The notes beneath the pieces were generated by a model. It was not told the DNA's origin, searched no databases, and saw only the letters and a list, made by a program, of their open reading frames with translations. The position numbers and the translations under genes are program-made. 64,000 nt of DNA from an uncultured Alphaproteobacteria bacterium (GTDB lineage Bacteria; Pseudomonadota; Alphaproteobacteria; Methylaequorales; Methylaequoraceae), in assembly GCA_902547955.1 (NCBI GenBank), contig CACCPY010000004.1:1-64000 (forward strand), read 5' to 3'. The number at the start of each line of letters is the position of its first letter. Positions within the stretch are counted from its first letter, which is position 1. This document shows, piece by piece, positions 17,186 through 26,050 of this stretch.

Positions 17186-18347
17186 TTACTTTTTCGAAGG
17201 CTTTCGTTGTTTTTTTAATAGCTTCGTCAACGTGTTTTTTCTCTAATATCAACGGTGGTAACATTCTAATCACATTTTGTCCTGCTTTCACCACTAAAAT
17301 TTTTTGATTAATCATTTCTTTGATCAATTTTTCATTTTTTTCTACAGCCTCAAGCCCCAGCATTAAACCTTTACCTCTTATGCCTTTAACAAGCTTAGGA
17401 AACTTTTTTACAATATTTTCTGAAAACTGATCTTTCAAATATTCTCCAACAGAAACCACGTTTTCCAGAAATTCTTTATTAAGTATGTGATCAAGAACCG
17501 TAGAGGCAACTGCCATGCCCAAAGGATTACCCCCAAAAGTTGATCCATGGGATCCCGGCTTCATAGCCTCTGCTACTTTTTTTTCCATCAGGCACGCACC
17601 AATTGGGAAACCGCCACCAATTCCTTTTGCAATTGGAACTATATCCGGTTTTATTTTTGCCCACTCAAATGCAAATAATTTACCTGTTCTTCCCAATCCA
17701 CACTGTACCTCATCAAGTATTAAAAGAATTTTTTTTTCATCACAAAGCTTTCTTAATCCTTGCAAACATTCTTTAGGTATTACTTTTATACCACCTTCAC
17801 CTAAAATGGTCTCTACCATAACTGCTGCTGTTTTATCATTTATTGCATTCTCAAGAGCACTATGATCACCAAATGGAACTTGATCAAAACCATCAACTTT
17901 TGGATTAAAGCCTTCTGTATGAAGAGGATTGTTGGCTGCAAATAAGGAAGCTATTGTCCTTCCATGAAATGCACCTTCAAAAGTTATAATTCTATTTTTA
18001 TTTTTTAAACCTTTTTCATAAAAATATTTTCGAGCAGCCTTAATACTTGTTTCCGTTGCTTCCGAGCCTGAGTTACAGAAAAAAACACTTGATGCAAAAG
18101 AACTTTTGACAAGTTTGTCAGCGACAATTTTTTGGTTTGAAATCTTAAAAAGATTTGAGCAATGCCAAATTTTTTCTGCTTGCGTTTTTAAAGCTCTAAC
18201 TAATGCAGGATGGCTGTGCCCAAGGCTCGTAACTCCGATCCCACTTGTAAAATCAAGATATCTTGTGCCATCGGATGAATAAATATATACACCGTCACCA
18301 TGATCAACATCTATATCTAATGGATTATATACACCAAGAACACTCAT
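17172..18347 (-). CDS. argD: ArgD, acetylornithine aminotransferase
   Basis: PLP aminotransferase of class III making N-acetylornithine (possibly also succinyl-diaminopimelate for lysine, fitting dapD and dapE nearby). The 391-residue protein shows the PLP contacts CNSGSEATE, LILDEVQCGLGRTGKLF, and the catalytic lysine in PIAKGIGGGFPIGA. Length matches the family. It precedes argF with a 14-base overlap and follows an ABC permease gene after 3 bases. Confidence 0.94.
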   Translation of the reverse strand: MSVLGVYNPLDIDVDHGDGVYIYSSDGTRYLDFTSGIGVTSLGHSHPALVRALKTQAEKIWHCSNLFKISNQKIVADKLVKSSFASSVFFCNSGSEATETSIKAARKYFYEKGLKNKNRIITFEGAFHGRTIASLFAANNPLHTEGFNPKVDGFDQVPFGDHSALENAINDKTAAVMVETILGEGGIKVIPKECLQGLRKLCDEKKILLILDEVQCGLGRTGKLFAFEWAKIKPDIVPIAKGIGGGFPIGACLMEKKVAEAMKPGSHGSTFGGNPLGMAVASTVLDHILNKEFLENVVSVGEYLKDQFSENIVKKFPKLVKGIRGKGLMLGLEAVEKNEKLIKEMINQKILVVKAGQNVIRMLPPLILEKKHVDEAIKKTTKAFEKVNEEN

Positions 18348-18350
18348 AAC

Positions 18351-19139
18351 CTAATTCCTTAGACCAAAACCTTTTTTAAAAATATATACAGTTAATATTA
18401 AAAAAAACAGATTCGCTACAGCTAAAATTAAAATACCTGAAATAATATTACTATCACCGCTTCCAATAAAACCATATCTAAATCCATCAATGATATAAAA
18501 AAAAGGGTTCCAAAAAGCAAGAAATCTAAATTCCTCAGGTAATTTTGCTACAGAATAAAATGTTCCTGATAGAAAAGTTAACGGCAATATAATAAAATTT
18601 GTAACCGAAGCCATGTGATCAAACTTTTTTGCCCAAATACCACATAGAACTCCCAACAGTGATAACAATAAGGAAGAGAATAAGGCAAAGTAAAAAATGA
18701 TCACTAAACTATATACTTGTAGTGGTACAATCAAATAAATAACCATAGATACTGACAAACCTACAAGTAGTCCTCGAGTTACGCCCCCCAATGTATATGA
18801 AAATGTTAATTCATACTCAGATAGCGGGGGCATTAATACGTCAACAATATTACCCTGTACTTTTGAAATAAGGATGGAAGAAGAAGTGTTTGCAAAAGCA
18901 TTTTGCATTATAGCCATACAAACAAGTCCTGGAGCTAGAAATTCAGAAAAAAGATAGCTTTCTGAATTTAAATAATTTCTATCAACAGAAATCGTAAAAA
19001 TAACATAGAATAATAAAGTAGTAATTGCAGGCGCAAGGACTGTTTGAGCAAAAACATTTAAAAACCTTTTCACTTCTTTAAGGTACAAAGTCCAAAAACC
19101 CAACCAATTAAATCCTTTAAAATTTCTTATTTTGTACAT
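18351..19139 (-). CDS. ABC-2 type transporter permease, no ATPase gene beside it
   Basis: A 262-residue membrane protein with about six hydrophobic segments and the ABC-2 permease signature area (PALTTLLFYVIF-like start reading FAQTVLAPAITTLLF, and LPLTFLSGTFYSVAKLP, then NPFFYIIDGFRYG). It belongs to the YadH/NodJ-like exporters. No ATP-binding gene lies next to it; it is placed 3 bp ahead of argD in the same direction, so the pairing seems chance or ancestral. Substrate unknown. It is only distantly like the PedC permease at 9388. Confidence 0.85.
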   Translation of the reverse strand: MYKIRNFKGFNWLGFWTLYLKEVKRFLNVFAQTVLAPAITTLLFYVIFTISVDRNYLNSESYLFSEFLAPGLVCMAIMQNAFANTSSSILISKVQGNIVDVLMPPLSEYELTFSYTLGGVTRGLLVGLSVSMVIYLIVPLQVYSLVIIFYFALFSSLLLSLLGVLCGIWAKKFDHMASVTNFIILPLTFLSGTFYSVAKLPEEFRFLAFWNPFFYIIDGFRYGFIGSGDSNIISGILILAVANLFFLILTVYIFKKGFGLRN

Positions 19140-19183
19140 AAACTGAAAAAAAATATAATATCACTAGTTAAATACGACTAAAT

Positions 19184-19708
19184 ATGATTTCAAAATATTT
19201 TGAAAAATATTGTTCTTTTTATTTATCCAAATATTGGGTAAATAAAAAAAAATTTGAGAATATATTAAAATTAAAAATCTCTAAAGACTTTTTCCAAAAA
19301 AAAATTTCATTAGAAAAAAAAACTCAATATCTTAATGAAATTTACAAAGTCATAGTATTTTATGAAAACAAAGGTTTTTTTGATGATGAAAAGTTAATTG
19401 AGTTAAAAATTGAAAGTCTTAAAAATAAAGGTTACTCTATAAAAAAAATAAAATTGTTTCTTAAAAAAAATTTTTTTGATGAAAATCTTATTAATCAAAA
19501 AACCAAAATTCTTGAATTAGAGTTAGACCTGGAGGCTCAATTGATAGATAAATATTTAACAAAAAGTGGTCTTTTAAAAAAAATTAAAATAAATATGGAT
19601 AAATGTGAAACAGAGAAAATTCTAAAAAAATTATTATTTCAAGGTTTTAGTTATAATCAAATTGTAAAATACTTAAAAGAAAAACATAGCATTTATGATT
19701 TCAATTGA
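19184..19708 (+). CDS. recX: RecX-like regulatory protein
   Basis: A 174-residue, very Lys-rich helical protein. Its repeated three-helix pattern (FYLSKYWVNKKKFENIL, then ENKGFFDDEKLIELKIESLKNKGYS, and a last repeat with KLLFQGFSYNQIVKYL) fits RecX, which binds RecA and limits filament growth. AT pressure has made it extremely Lys/Ile-rich, so similarity is mainly in the pattern. It overlaps the mscS start by 14 bases. Assignment is moderate. Confidence 0.65.
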   Translation: MISKYFEKYCSFYLSKYWVNKKKFENILKLKISKDFFQKKISLEKKTQYLNEIYKVIVFYENKGFFDDEKLIELKIESLKNKGYSIKKIKLFLKKNFFDENLINQKTKILELELDLEAQLIDKYLTKSGLLKKIKINMDKCETEKILKKLLFQGFSYNQIVKYLKEKHSIYDFN

Positions 19709-20777
19709 ACAAATTTTAGAAACTTTTCAATATGCAAGTTCGATAGAAATTTTTGGTATAAGTTTACTTAGTTATTTAGCGTTTCTATCTACCTTTTTCT
19801 TTGTATTACTAACGAAAAATATTTTTAGAAAAATAATTAAAAAAAGAATAAATCTTTTTTTTCTCAAAAAAGATAAAGAGTTTCTTAGTACTTTTGATAA
19901 ACTGATAAACTTTCTAATTTTTACATTGGCATTTTTTATATCAACTATTTTTTTAAAAGATTCGGTACTGATGAAAAGTTTAATTGATAAAATAAACGCT
20001 TCTCTTTTCACAATAATTATTTTCTGGACAATTAGTAAGTTAATTCAACCTCTATTTTTTAAGATTAAAAATATAGAAAATTTAGTTACTAAGGATCTTT
20101 TGGAGTGGCTAATAAGTGCACTAAAAATAATTTTTTTCATATTAGGTTTTTCTGCCGTTCTTGAAATATGGGGTGTAAGAGTTGGTCCAATCATAGCTGG
20201 CTTAGGGCTGTTTGGTGTTGCTGTTGCATTAGGTGCACAAGATTTATTTAAGAATTTAATTTCAGGTGTTTTAGTCTTAATTGAAAAAAGATTTAAAAAA
20301 GGTGATGTAGTTATAATAGAAGGCGTTATAGAGGGAGTTGTCGAAAATATTGGTTTCAGATCAACTGCTATAAGAAGGTTTGACAAATCATTATGTTTCA
20401 TCCCTAACAATCAATTTGCTGAAAATGCAGTAACCAATGTTTCAAAAATTTCTAACAGAAGAATCAATTGGCTTATTGGGTTGGAGTACAAAAGTACAAC
20501 CAGACAACTTAAGCTAGTTTGTAGTGACATACAAAAAAAGATTACTAATAATAATAAAGATTTTTTTGTAACAAAGAGCACCCCTGTAATTGTAAAAATA
20601 AACGAATTTTCTGCAAGCTCGATAGATATTTTAGTTAGATGTTTTGCTAACACTAAAGATTTTGAGGATTTTTTAAGTATTAAAGATCGCCTAGCAATTG
20701 ATATCAAGGAGATCGTTGAGAAAAGAAAATGTTCCTTTGCCTTTCCGTCACAATCATTATACATAGAAAAGAATTAA
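19695..20777 (+). CDS. mscS: MscS-family mechanosensitive channel
   Basis: A 360-residue membrane protein with N-terminal transmembrane helices followed by the MscS pore helix and beta domain. The core GPIIAGLGLFGVAVALGAQD is the Gly/Ala-rich TM3 plus loop, followed by FKNLISGVLVLIEKRFKKGD and ENIGFRSTAIRRFD. It would release solutes on hypo-osmotic shock. It follows recX with a 14-base overlap and stops 14 bp before the convergent nrdB end. Confidence 0.92.
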   Translation: MISIEQILETFQYASSIEIFGISLLSYLAFLSTFFFVLLTKNIFRKIIKKRINLFFLKKDKEFLSTFDKLINFLIFTLAFFISTIFLKDSVLMKSLIDKINASLFTIIIFWTISKLIQPLFFKIKNIENLVTKDLLEWLISALKIIFFILGFSAVLEIWGVRVGPIIAGLGLFGVAVALGAQDLFKNLISGVLVLIEKRFKKGDVVIIEGVIEGVVENIGFRSTAIRRFDKSLCFIPNNQFAENAVTNVSKISNRRINWLIGLEYKSTTRQLKLVCSDIQKKITNNNKDFFVTKSTPVIVKINEFSASSIDILVRCFANTKDFEDFLSIKDRLAIDIKEIVEKRKCSFAFPSQSLYIEKN

Positions 20778-20791
20778 AAGGTACTCAGGTT

Positions 20792-21832
20792 CTAGAAACT
20801 CATTATTTTCTTGTCGAATGCTGCCCAAACTCCATTTTTACCCTCCCAACTTCCTTTAGTTGCAACTTTGGAATATTCTGTAGCTCTTGCTTCAAAGAAA
20901 TTTGCGTGCTCGACACCATTTAATATTTCTCTTAGCCAAGGTAACGGGTGCTCTTTGATTTTATAAATTGGGTCTAATTTTAATTGGTTCAGTCTCCAGT
21001 CAGCAATGTATCTTATATATTTTTTAATGTCGCGAGGTTCCATTCCTTCTACTGGACCAAGTTCAAAAGCAAGATCAATAAAATTATCCTCTAGTTGTAC
21101 AACTTTTTCACAACATTCAACAATTTCACTTTTCAACTTTTTTGTCATACATTTTGTTTCCTTTACAAACTCATGAAAAAGTTTGATCATTCCTTCACAA
21201 TGGAGGGATTCGTCTCTAACTGACCATGTCACAATTTGTCCCATTCCTCTCATTTTATTATGTCTAGGAAAATTTAGAAGCATGGCAAAACTTGCAAACA
21301 ATTGTAAACCCTCAGTAAATCCTCCAAACATAGCGACTGTCTTCGCTATTTCATGATTAGACTCAACTGTGAATTGTTGCATATAATCATGTTTATCTGC
21401 CATTTCTTTATATTTTAAGAAAGCAGAAAACTCCGTGTCAGGCATACCTATTGTTTCTAATAGAAGTGCATATGCAGCAATATGTACCGTTTCAATATTT
21501 GAAAAAGCAGACATCATCATTTTTACTTCAGTAGGCTTAAATACTTGTGAGTACCTTTCCATATAATTATCATTTACTTCAACATCAGATTGAGTGAAAA
21601 ATCTAAATATTTGTGTAAGAAGATTTCTTTCATTATCGTTAAGTTTTACCGCCCAGTCTTTACAATCTTCACCCAGTGGGACCTCCTCTGGCATCCAGTG
21701 AACTTGTTGTTGCCTTTTCCAAAAATCATATGCCCAAGGATATCTAAAAGGTTTATAAGAATTAGAAGAGGTGAGAAGCCCCACTTTTGACTTTATTTTT
21801 TCATTAAAACTATCCACTTTTTTCCTTTCCAT
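20792..21832 (-). CDS. nrdB: NrdB, class I ribonucleotide reductase beta subunit
   Basis: A 346-residue ferritin-like subunit that holds the metal-radical cofactor for NrdA. Metal ligands are in DVEVNDNY..., NIETVHIAAY, ESNHEIAKT and DESLHCEGM, with the conserved Glu and His residues. It follows nrdA with no intergenic base, its ribosome site being inside the nrdA end. The C-terminal tail (AAFDKKIMSF region) would dock into NrdA. Confidence 0.95.
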   Translation of the reverse strand: MERKKVDSFNEKIKSKVGLLTSSNSYKPFRYPWAYDFWKRQQQVHWMPEEVPLGEDCKDWAVKLNDNERNLLTQIFRFFTQSDVEVNDNYMERYSQVFKPTEVKMMMSAFSNIETVHIAAYALLLETIGMPDTEFSAFLKYKEMADKHDYMQQFTVESNHEIAKTVAMFGGFTEGLQLFASFAMLLNFPRHNKMRGMGQIVTWSVRDESLHCEGMIKLFHEFVKETKCMTKKLKSEIVECCEKVVQLEDNFIDLAFELGPVEGMEPRDIKKYIRYIADWRLNQLKLDPIYKIKEHPLPWLREILNGVEHANFFEARATEYSKVATKGSWEGKNGVWAAFDKKIMSF

Positions 21833-23695
21833 TTATTGACATGACAGACATTCTTCATAATCAGTTTTTGGTTCAGAAATATTTTTTTCTGGCCAGTTAC
21901 TTGTATTATCTGCTTCAACACCTGCAAAACTTGCTCTCTGAATTGATTTTGATCTACAATAGTACAAGCTTTTAATTCCTAATTCCCATGCTTTCCAATG
22001 AAGCATCATAAGATCCCATTTATCTATATCTGCTGAAAGGTAAAGATTGATGGATTGACTTTGACAAATGTATGGTGTCCTATCTGCTGCCATTTCTATA
22101 ATCCATCTTTGATCAATCTCAAATGCAGTTTTGAAACATTTTTTCTCATCATCATTCAACTCATTTAAATGTGCTACTGATCCATCATTTTCAATAATAC
22201 TCTGCCATATGTCGTCATTATTAATCTTCTTTTCCTCTAGAAGATTTTCAAGAAACTTGTTTTTTACAGTAAAAGACCCTGATAAGGTCTTATGAGTGTA
22301 AATGTTTGCTGGAATCGGCTCGATGCAAGCACTCGTACCACCACAAATAATACTAATTGAAGCTGTAGGAGCTATTGCAAGTTTGTGACTAAATCTTGCT
22401 TTGACTTGCTCTTCATCGGCGTCAGGACAAGCACCCTTTTCAATTGCTAATATTACAGATGCTTTGTCTGCTTCCTGCTTAAGATGTTTGAAAAATTTTA
22501 CATTCCAGCTTTTTGCTAACGCACTTTCATATGGTATGCCTTTTTTTTGAAGAAAACTGTGAAAACCCATCGCTCCTAAACCAACTGATCTTTCTCTTTT
22601 TGCTGAATAGACTGCATTTTTCATTGAGTCAGGTGCGTTGTTAATAAAATCCTCAAGTACGTTGTCTAGGAACCTCATTACATCTTGTATGAACATTTCA
22701 TCGGTTGACCATTCATCCCATTTTTCTAAATTCACAGATGATAAACAACATACGGCCGTTCTTTCATTACCTAGATGATCAACACCAGTGTGGAGCATAA
22801 TCTCACTGCATAAGTTTGATGTTGTTACCTTTAATCCTTTGTTCTTTTGGTGCTTAGCCATATTTTTATTCACTGTATCGATAAAAACTAAATATGGTTC
22901 GCCAGTTTGCATTCTTGTTTCCAAAATTTTTTGCCAAAGCTCTCTGGCGTTAATTTTTCTAAGTGTCTCGTTAGTTTTGGGACTTCTTAGAGAAAATTCC
23001 TTATCATTCTTTACACATTCCATAAATTCATCAGTAATATTTATACCGTGATGGAGATTAAGACTTTTTCTATTAAAATCTCCAGATGGTTTTCTGATTT
23101 CCAAAAATTCTTCAATCTCTGGGTGATGTACATCTAAATAACAAGCCGCAGAACCTCTTCTTAATGAACCTTGAGAAATCGCCAGAGTTAATGAATCCAT
23201 CACCCTTACGAAAGGAATTATACCGGATGTTTGCCCAGATTTTTTTACTGTTTCACCAATAGACCTGACCTCCCCCCAATACGTTCCAATACCTCCTCCA
23301 TTAGATGCCAACCAGACATTCTCACCCCAAGTAGATAAAATTCCTTCTAAACTATCTTGAACTGTGTTTAAGAAACATGAGATTGGCAAACCCCTTTTAG
23401 CACCACCGTTTGACAAGACAGGAGTGGCTGGCATAAACCACATTTTGGATATGTAATCATAAATTCTCTGAGCATGAGCATCGTTATCCGAATAACATTT
23501 TGCTACTCTTATGAACATATCTTGGAATTTTTCTCCTGGTAATAAGTATCTATCAATCAACGTTGCTTTACCAAAATCTGTGATATTTTTGTCCCTGCTA
23601 TATTCGATTTTAAGGGTATCTGTTTGCTCTTTAGCCTGAATTCTTTGCTTTTTTATTTGGATAGGCAAAACTTTTAAAGATGTATTAGAGCTCAT
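21833..23695 (-). CDS. nrdA: NrdA, class I ribonucleotide reductase alpha subunit
   Basis: Catalytic subunit reducing ribonucleotides to deoxyribonucleotides. It is 620 residues from ATG 23695; an open frame continues upstream to 23809 but runs through the tRNA-Arg gene, so that extension is not coding. Active-site features are ISCFLNT, TSNLCSEIML (radical Asn/Cys/Glu) and PTASISIICGGTSACIEP, and the C-terminal redox pair is CLSCQ. There is no N-terminal ATP-cone domain, so overall activity is not switched by dATP in the usual way. A promoter with two candidate NrdR boxes lies 30-75 bp upstream. Confidence 0.94.
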   Translation of the reverse strand: MSSNTSLKVLPIQIKKQRIQAKEQTDTLKIEYSRDKNITDFGKATLIDRYLLPGEKFQDMFIRVAKCYSDNDAHAQRIYDYISKMWFMPATPVLSNGGAKRGLPISCFLNTVQDSLEGILSTWGENVWLASNGGGIGTYWGEVRSIGETVKKSGQTSGIIPFVRVMDSLTLAISQGSLRRGSAACYLDVHHPEIEEFLEIRKPSGDFNRKSLNLHHGINITDEFMECVKNDKEFSLRSPKTNETLRKINARELWQKILETRMQTGEPYLVFIDTVNKNMAKHQKNKGLKVTTSNLCSEIMLHTGVDHLGNERTAVCCLSSVNLEKWDEWSTDEMFIQDVMRFLDNVLEDFINNAPDSMKNAVYSAKRERSVGLGAMGFHSFLQKKGIPYESALAKSWNVKFFKHLKQEADKASVILAIEKGACPDADEEQVKARFSHKLAIAPTASISIICGGTSACIEPIPANIYTHKTLSGSFTVKNKFLENLLEEKKINNDDIWQSIIENDGSVAHLNELNDDEKKCFKTAFEIDQRWIIEMAADRTPYICQSQSINLYLSADIDKWDLMMLHWKAWELGIKSLYYCRSKSIQRASFAGVEADNTSNWPEKNISEPKTDYEECLSCQ

Positions 23696-23723
23696 TGTTA
23701 ATTTCCTCGTAAAATGTATATAA

Positions 23724-23739
23724 GTACTACATATAGTAA
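23724..23739 (-). promoter_or_regulatory. Candidate NrdR box 1 upstream of nrdAB
   Basis: The plus-strand core CTACATATAG (23727-23736) matches 9 of 10 positions of the NrdR box core CWATATATWG. It overlaps the putative -10 element of nrdA. See the second box 31 bp away. Confidence 0.65.
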
Positions 23740-23760
23740 TTAAAGTAAAAAAATTGTCAA
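23733..23760 (-). promoter_or_regulatory. Probable nrdAB promoter
   Basis: On the minus strand a perfect -35 TTGACA (23760-23755) and a -10 TACTAT (23738-23733) are spaced by 16 bases, with transcription expected to start near 23726, about 30 bases before the nrdA ATG. Each element is overlapped by one candidate NrdR box. Confidence 0.6.
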
Positions 23761-23770
23761 CAAGTTGTGT
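23755..23770 (-). promoter_or_regulatory. Candidate NrdR box 2 upstream of nrdAB
   Basis: The core CAACAAGTTG (23758-23767) is a near-palindrome matching 7 of 10 core positions and overlaps the -35 TTGACA. Its distance from box 1, 31 bp, equals three helical turns, the spacing known for paired NrdR boxes. Confidence 0.55.
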
Positions 23771-23779
23771 TAAAAGTTT

Positions 23780-23856
23780 TGGCGTGCCCGGAGAGAGTCG
23801 AACTCCCAACCTTCTGATTCGTAGTCAGATGCTCTATCCAATTGAGCTACGGGCAC
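23780..23856 (-). tRNA. tRNA-Arg (anticodon ACG)
   Basis: A 77-nt tRNA on the minus strand with acceptor stem GTGCCCG / CGGGCAC, discriminator G and an encoded CCA. The anticodon arm CTGAC-TACGAATCAG carries ACG (plus-strand CGT at 23820-23822), read as ICG after deamination to decode CGU, CGC and CGA. The T-arm has GTTCGACTC. It lies 84 bp upstream of nrdA in the same direction. Confidence 0.97.
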
Positions 23857-24026
23857 AAATTTTTTAAAAAAAAAAAATCTCTACAGACATTCATAACTCA
23901 AAATGGTAAAATATTTAAGTTGAATAATTTTTTTTGTTTATTTTAAAAGATTAATAAGCTATATGTAGTTATTAACTTGATTTAAATTAACAAATATTAA
24001 TTACTAAATTTCACAGCGATAACATA

Positions 24027-25184
24027 ATGAGATACAAATATTTAAAATACCCAACATTTTTTTTAGCATTTTTAACTTTCTCATGCACCGGTGTTCAAGA
24101 ATACGTTTTTCCTTCTTTGTCTGACGAAGAAGTTGTTGCTCCGCCGGCATTAGAAGAAGTTCCACAAACCATCGAAACCGCCGAAGAGACATCCAGAGAG
24201 ATACCTCCTTCACAGTACGCACCTCCTCCTGTTGCACAACCCGAAGTTGCTTTTGAAACTGGTCCGACCGGCACTTTCGTTGGAGGAAAAATCAACCAAT
24301 TTAGGGCAGATTTGTCTAGTATACAAAATGCGATATCATCTCATAATAATGACTTTCTCAGATTTAAAGACCTTGTTGATGAACAAACGTCTGTTTATCA
24401 AGGTTTATCCAGTGCTATCAGATCTAGACTTCAAATAGGTACCACTCCAGGAAACCCAATTTTAGTGGGCCAGTGGAATGATGCTCAAAGAGCTCTTGAA
24501 GACATACAAAATAATGTAAATAACTTACAGATAGTGAATAACAGAGTCACTGCAGATGCAGCATTAATTACTCATTTAAGAAATGCAATTGATTCAAGTT
24601 TTTTTATATCAGGCGCCATTGATGAAGATCATAATCAATTAAAAGTTTTAGTTGATGACGTTCAAAGAACTTCCGTTCTTTATTCAAGATTAATGGACGA
24701 GCTGGAACAAAAAATATCCAGAGAGATTGTGATACTTAATGATGAACGTCAGTACATGAAAAAGCTAGCTGAAGATGTAGAGATTGGTAAGTTTGGCGGT
24801 AGAGTTTCGTCACCTCCTACATCAAGTGGGGCGGTAAGCTCTAGTACTTCAGAGGTGAAAAAGGTTGAAACAATGAAAATAGCTCCGTTAAATTATGATA
24901 ATGCAATTTTAGTTATTAAATTTGACGACACAAATTTTGATTATTCAAACGCACTTTTTGAATCAATTTCCAATGCTTTAGAGCAAATGCCGTCAGCTAA
25001 TTTTGAAGTTGTAGCTGTAAGCCCTACTGGAGGTGCTAGTTTCTCTGATAAAGCAAGACAAAGGGCTTCTGAAGTTTTCAGTAAAATAATAGAAATGGGT
25101 GTTCCATCAGAAAGAGTTTCACTCACATCCTCGAACAGTACAACAGCTCAAGCTGAAGAAGTTCATATTTATCTCAAAAATTAA
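24027..25184 (+). CDS. Putative outer-membrane lipoprotein with coiled-coil and OmpA-like C-terminal region
   Basis: A 385-residue exported protein. The N-terminus ends its hydrophobic segment with LTFSC, close to a lipobox, so Cys20 may be lipidated. A Pro/Glu-rich linker (about 30-85) leads to a long helical region (about 90-265) that may form coiled coil. After a Ser/Pro linker, the last 100 residues have the alternation of an OmpA-like domain (INFEVVAVSP-like strand, then ARQRASEVFSKIIEMGVPSERV) but lack the usual D and R peptidoglycan-binding residues. I do not recognise a named family. It stands alone, facing the convergent panC end. Confidence 0.7.
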   Translation: MRYKYLKYPTFFLAFLTFSCTGVQEYVFPSLSDEEVVAPPALEEVPQTIETAEETSREIPPSQYAPPPVAQPEVAFETGPTGTFVGGKINQFRADLSSIQNAISSHNNDFLRFKDLVDEQTSVYQGLSSAIRSRLQIGTTPGNPILVGQWNDAQRALEDIQNNVNNLQIVNNRVTADAALITHLRNAIDSSFFISGAIDEDHNQLKVLVDDVQRTSVLYSRLMDELEQKISREIVILNDERQYMKKLAEDVEIGKFGGRVSSPPTSSGAVSSSTSEVKKVETMKIAPLNYDNAILVIKFDDTNFDYSNALFESISNALEQMPSANFEVVAVSPTGGASFSDKARQRASEVFSKIIEMGVPSERVSLTSSNSTTAQAEEVHIYLKN

Positions 25185-26048
25185 TTAACACGAAATAAAT
25201 TTTCCTGATCTAAGATTAATTCTTTTAGAAACCTTTAGGTTATCTATAAGTTTTATACCCGAAATAGATACTGAAATAAAAATCCTCGCGTTGGTCGGGT
25301 TATTACCAATTTCATCAAGGTTATTTTCATTCAAAATTTCCAAATAGTTTACCTTATCGATTCCAGAGTCTACTATTATTTTTTTATAATATTCCAGTTT
25401 TTTTTTTTCTAGACCAGTCATTCTTATTTCTCTTGAAATTGACTTTAAAACTCTAAAGATATTTTCAGCAGCATTTTTTTTCGTTCGTGGAATAAGCATA
25501 TTTCTTGATGATAAAGCTAATCCATTTCGATCTCTTACAGTTGGTCTCTCTAAGACTTTTACTTTTAAAAAAAAGTCTCTAATGATCTGCTTAATAACAA
25601 GAATCTGTTGATAATCTTTCTCTCCTAAAATTAAAAAATCAGGTTGAATTATATTTAAGAATTTTAAGATAATTGTCGCTACACCTGAAAAATGTCCAGG
25701 TCTATCTAATCCACATAATTTATGAGTTATTTTACCTAAACTTAATTTAGAAAGATTATCTTTTGAAAAATTATTTTCAGGGAGAAAAATAATGTCAACA
25801 TTCAGTTTTTCCAGAATTTTCAAGTCCCTTTTTATTGTTCTAGGATACCTTTTATAATCCATCATAGAGTCAAACTGAAGAGGATTTACATAAATACTTA
25901 CAACTAAAAATTGATCTTTCTCTTGTGCATATTTTATAAGTTTCAGATGCCCCTCATGAAGATTTCCCATTGTAGGAACATAATAAATGATTTTATTAGA
26001 CATTGATGAAATGATTTTTCTTAATTTGCTGATATTTTTTATAATCAT
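25185..26048 (-). CDS. panC: PanC, pantothenate synthetase
   Basis: Condenses pantoate with beta-alanine using ATP. The 287-residue protein has the nucleotidyltransferase motif VPTMGNLHEGHLKL, then VVSIYVNPLQFD, LGEKDYQQ and LALSSRNMLIP (KMSKS equivalent). It lies 2 bases after panB, making a panBC pair; ketopantoate reductase is not in the window. Confidence 0.96.
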   Translation of the reverse strand: MIIKNISKLRKIISSMSNKIIYYVPTMGNLHEGHLKLIKYAQEKDQFLVVSIYVNPLQFDSMMDYKRYPRTIKRDLKILEKLNVDIIFLPENNFSKDNLSKLSLGKITHKLCGLDRPGHFSGVATIILKFLNIIQPDFLILGEKDYQQILVIKQIIRDFFLKVKVLERPTVRDRNGLALSSRNMLIPRTKKNAAENIFRVLKSISREIRMTGLEKKKLEYYKKIIVDSGIDKVNYLEILNENNLDEIGNNPTNARIFISVSISGIKLIDNLKVSKRINLRSGKFISC

Positions 26049-26050
26049 TC

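Noticed and set aside
23696-23809. N-terminal extension of NrdA upstream of ATG 23695
   Set aside because: It reads through the 3' part of the tRNA-Arg gene and the promoter with NrdR-type boxes; the extra residues show no similarity to the family.
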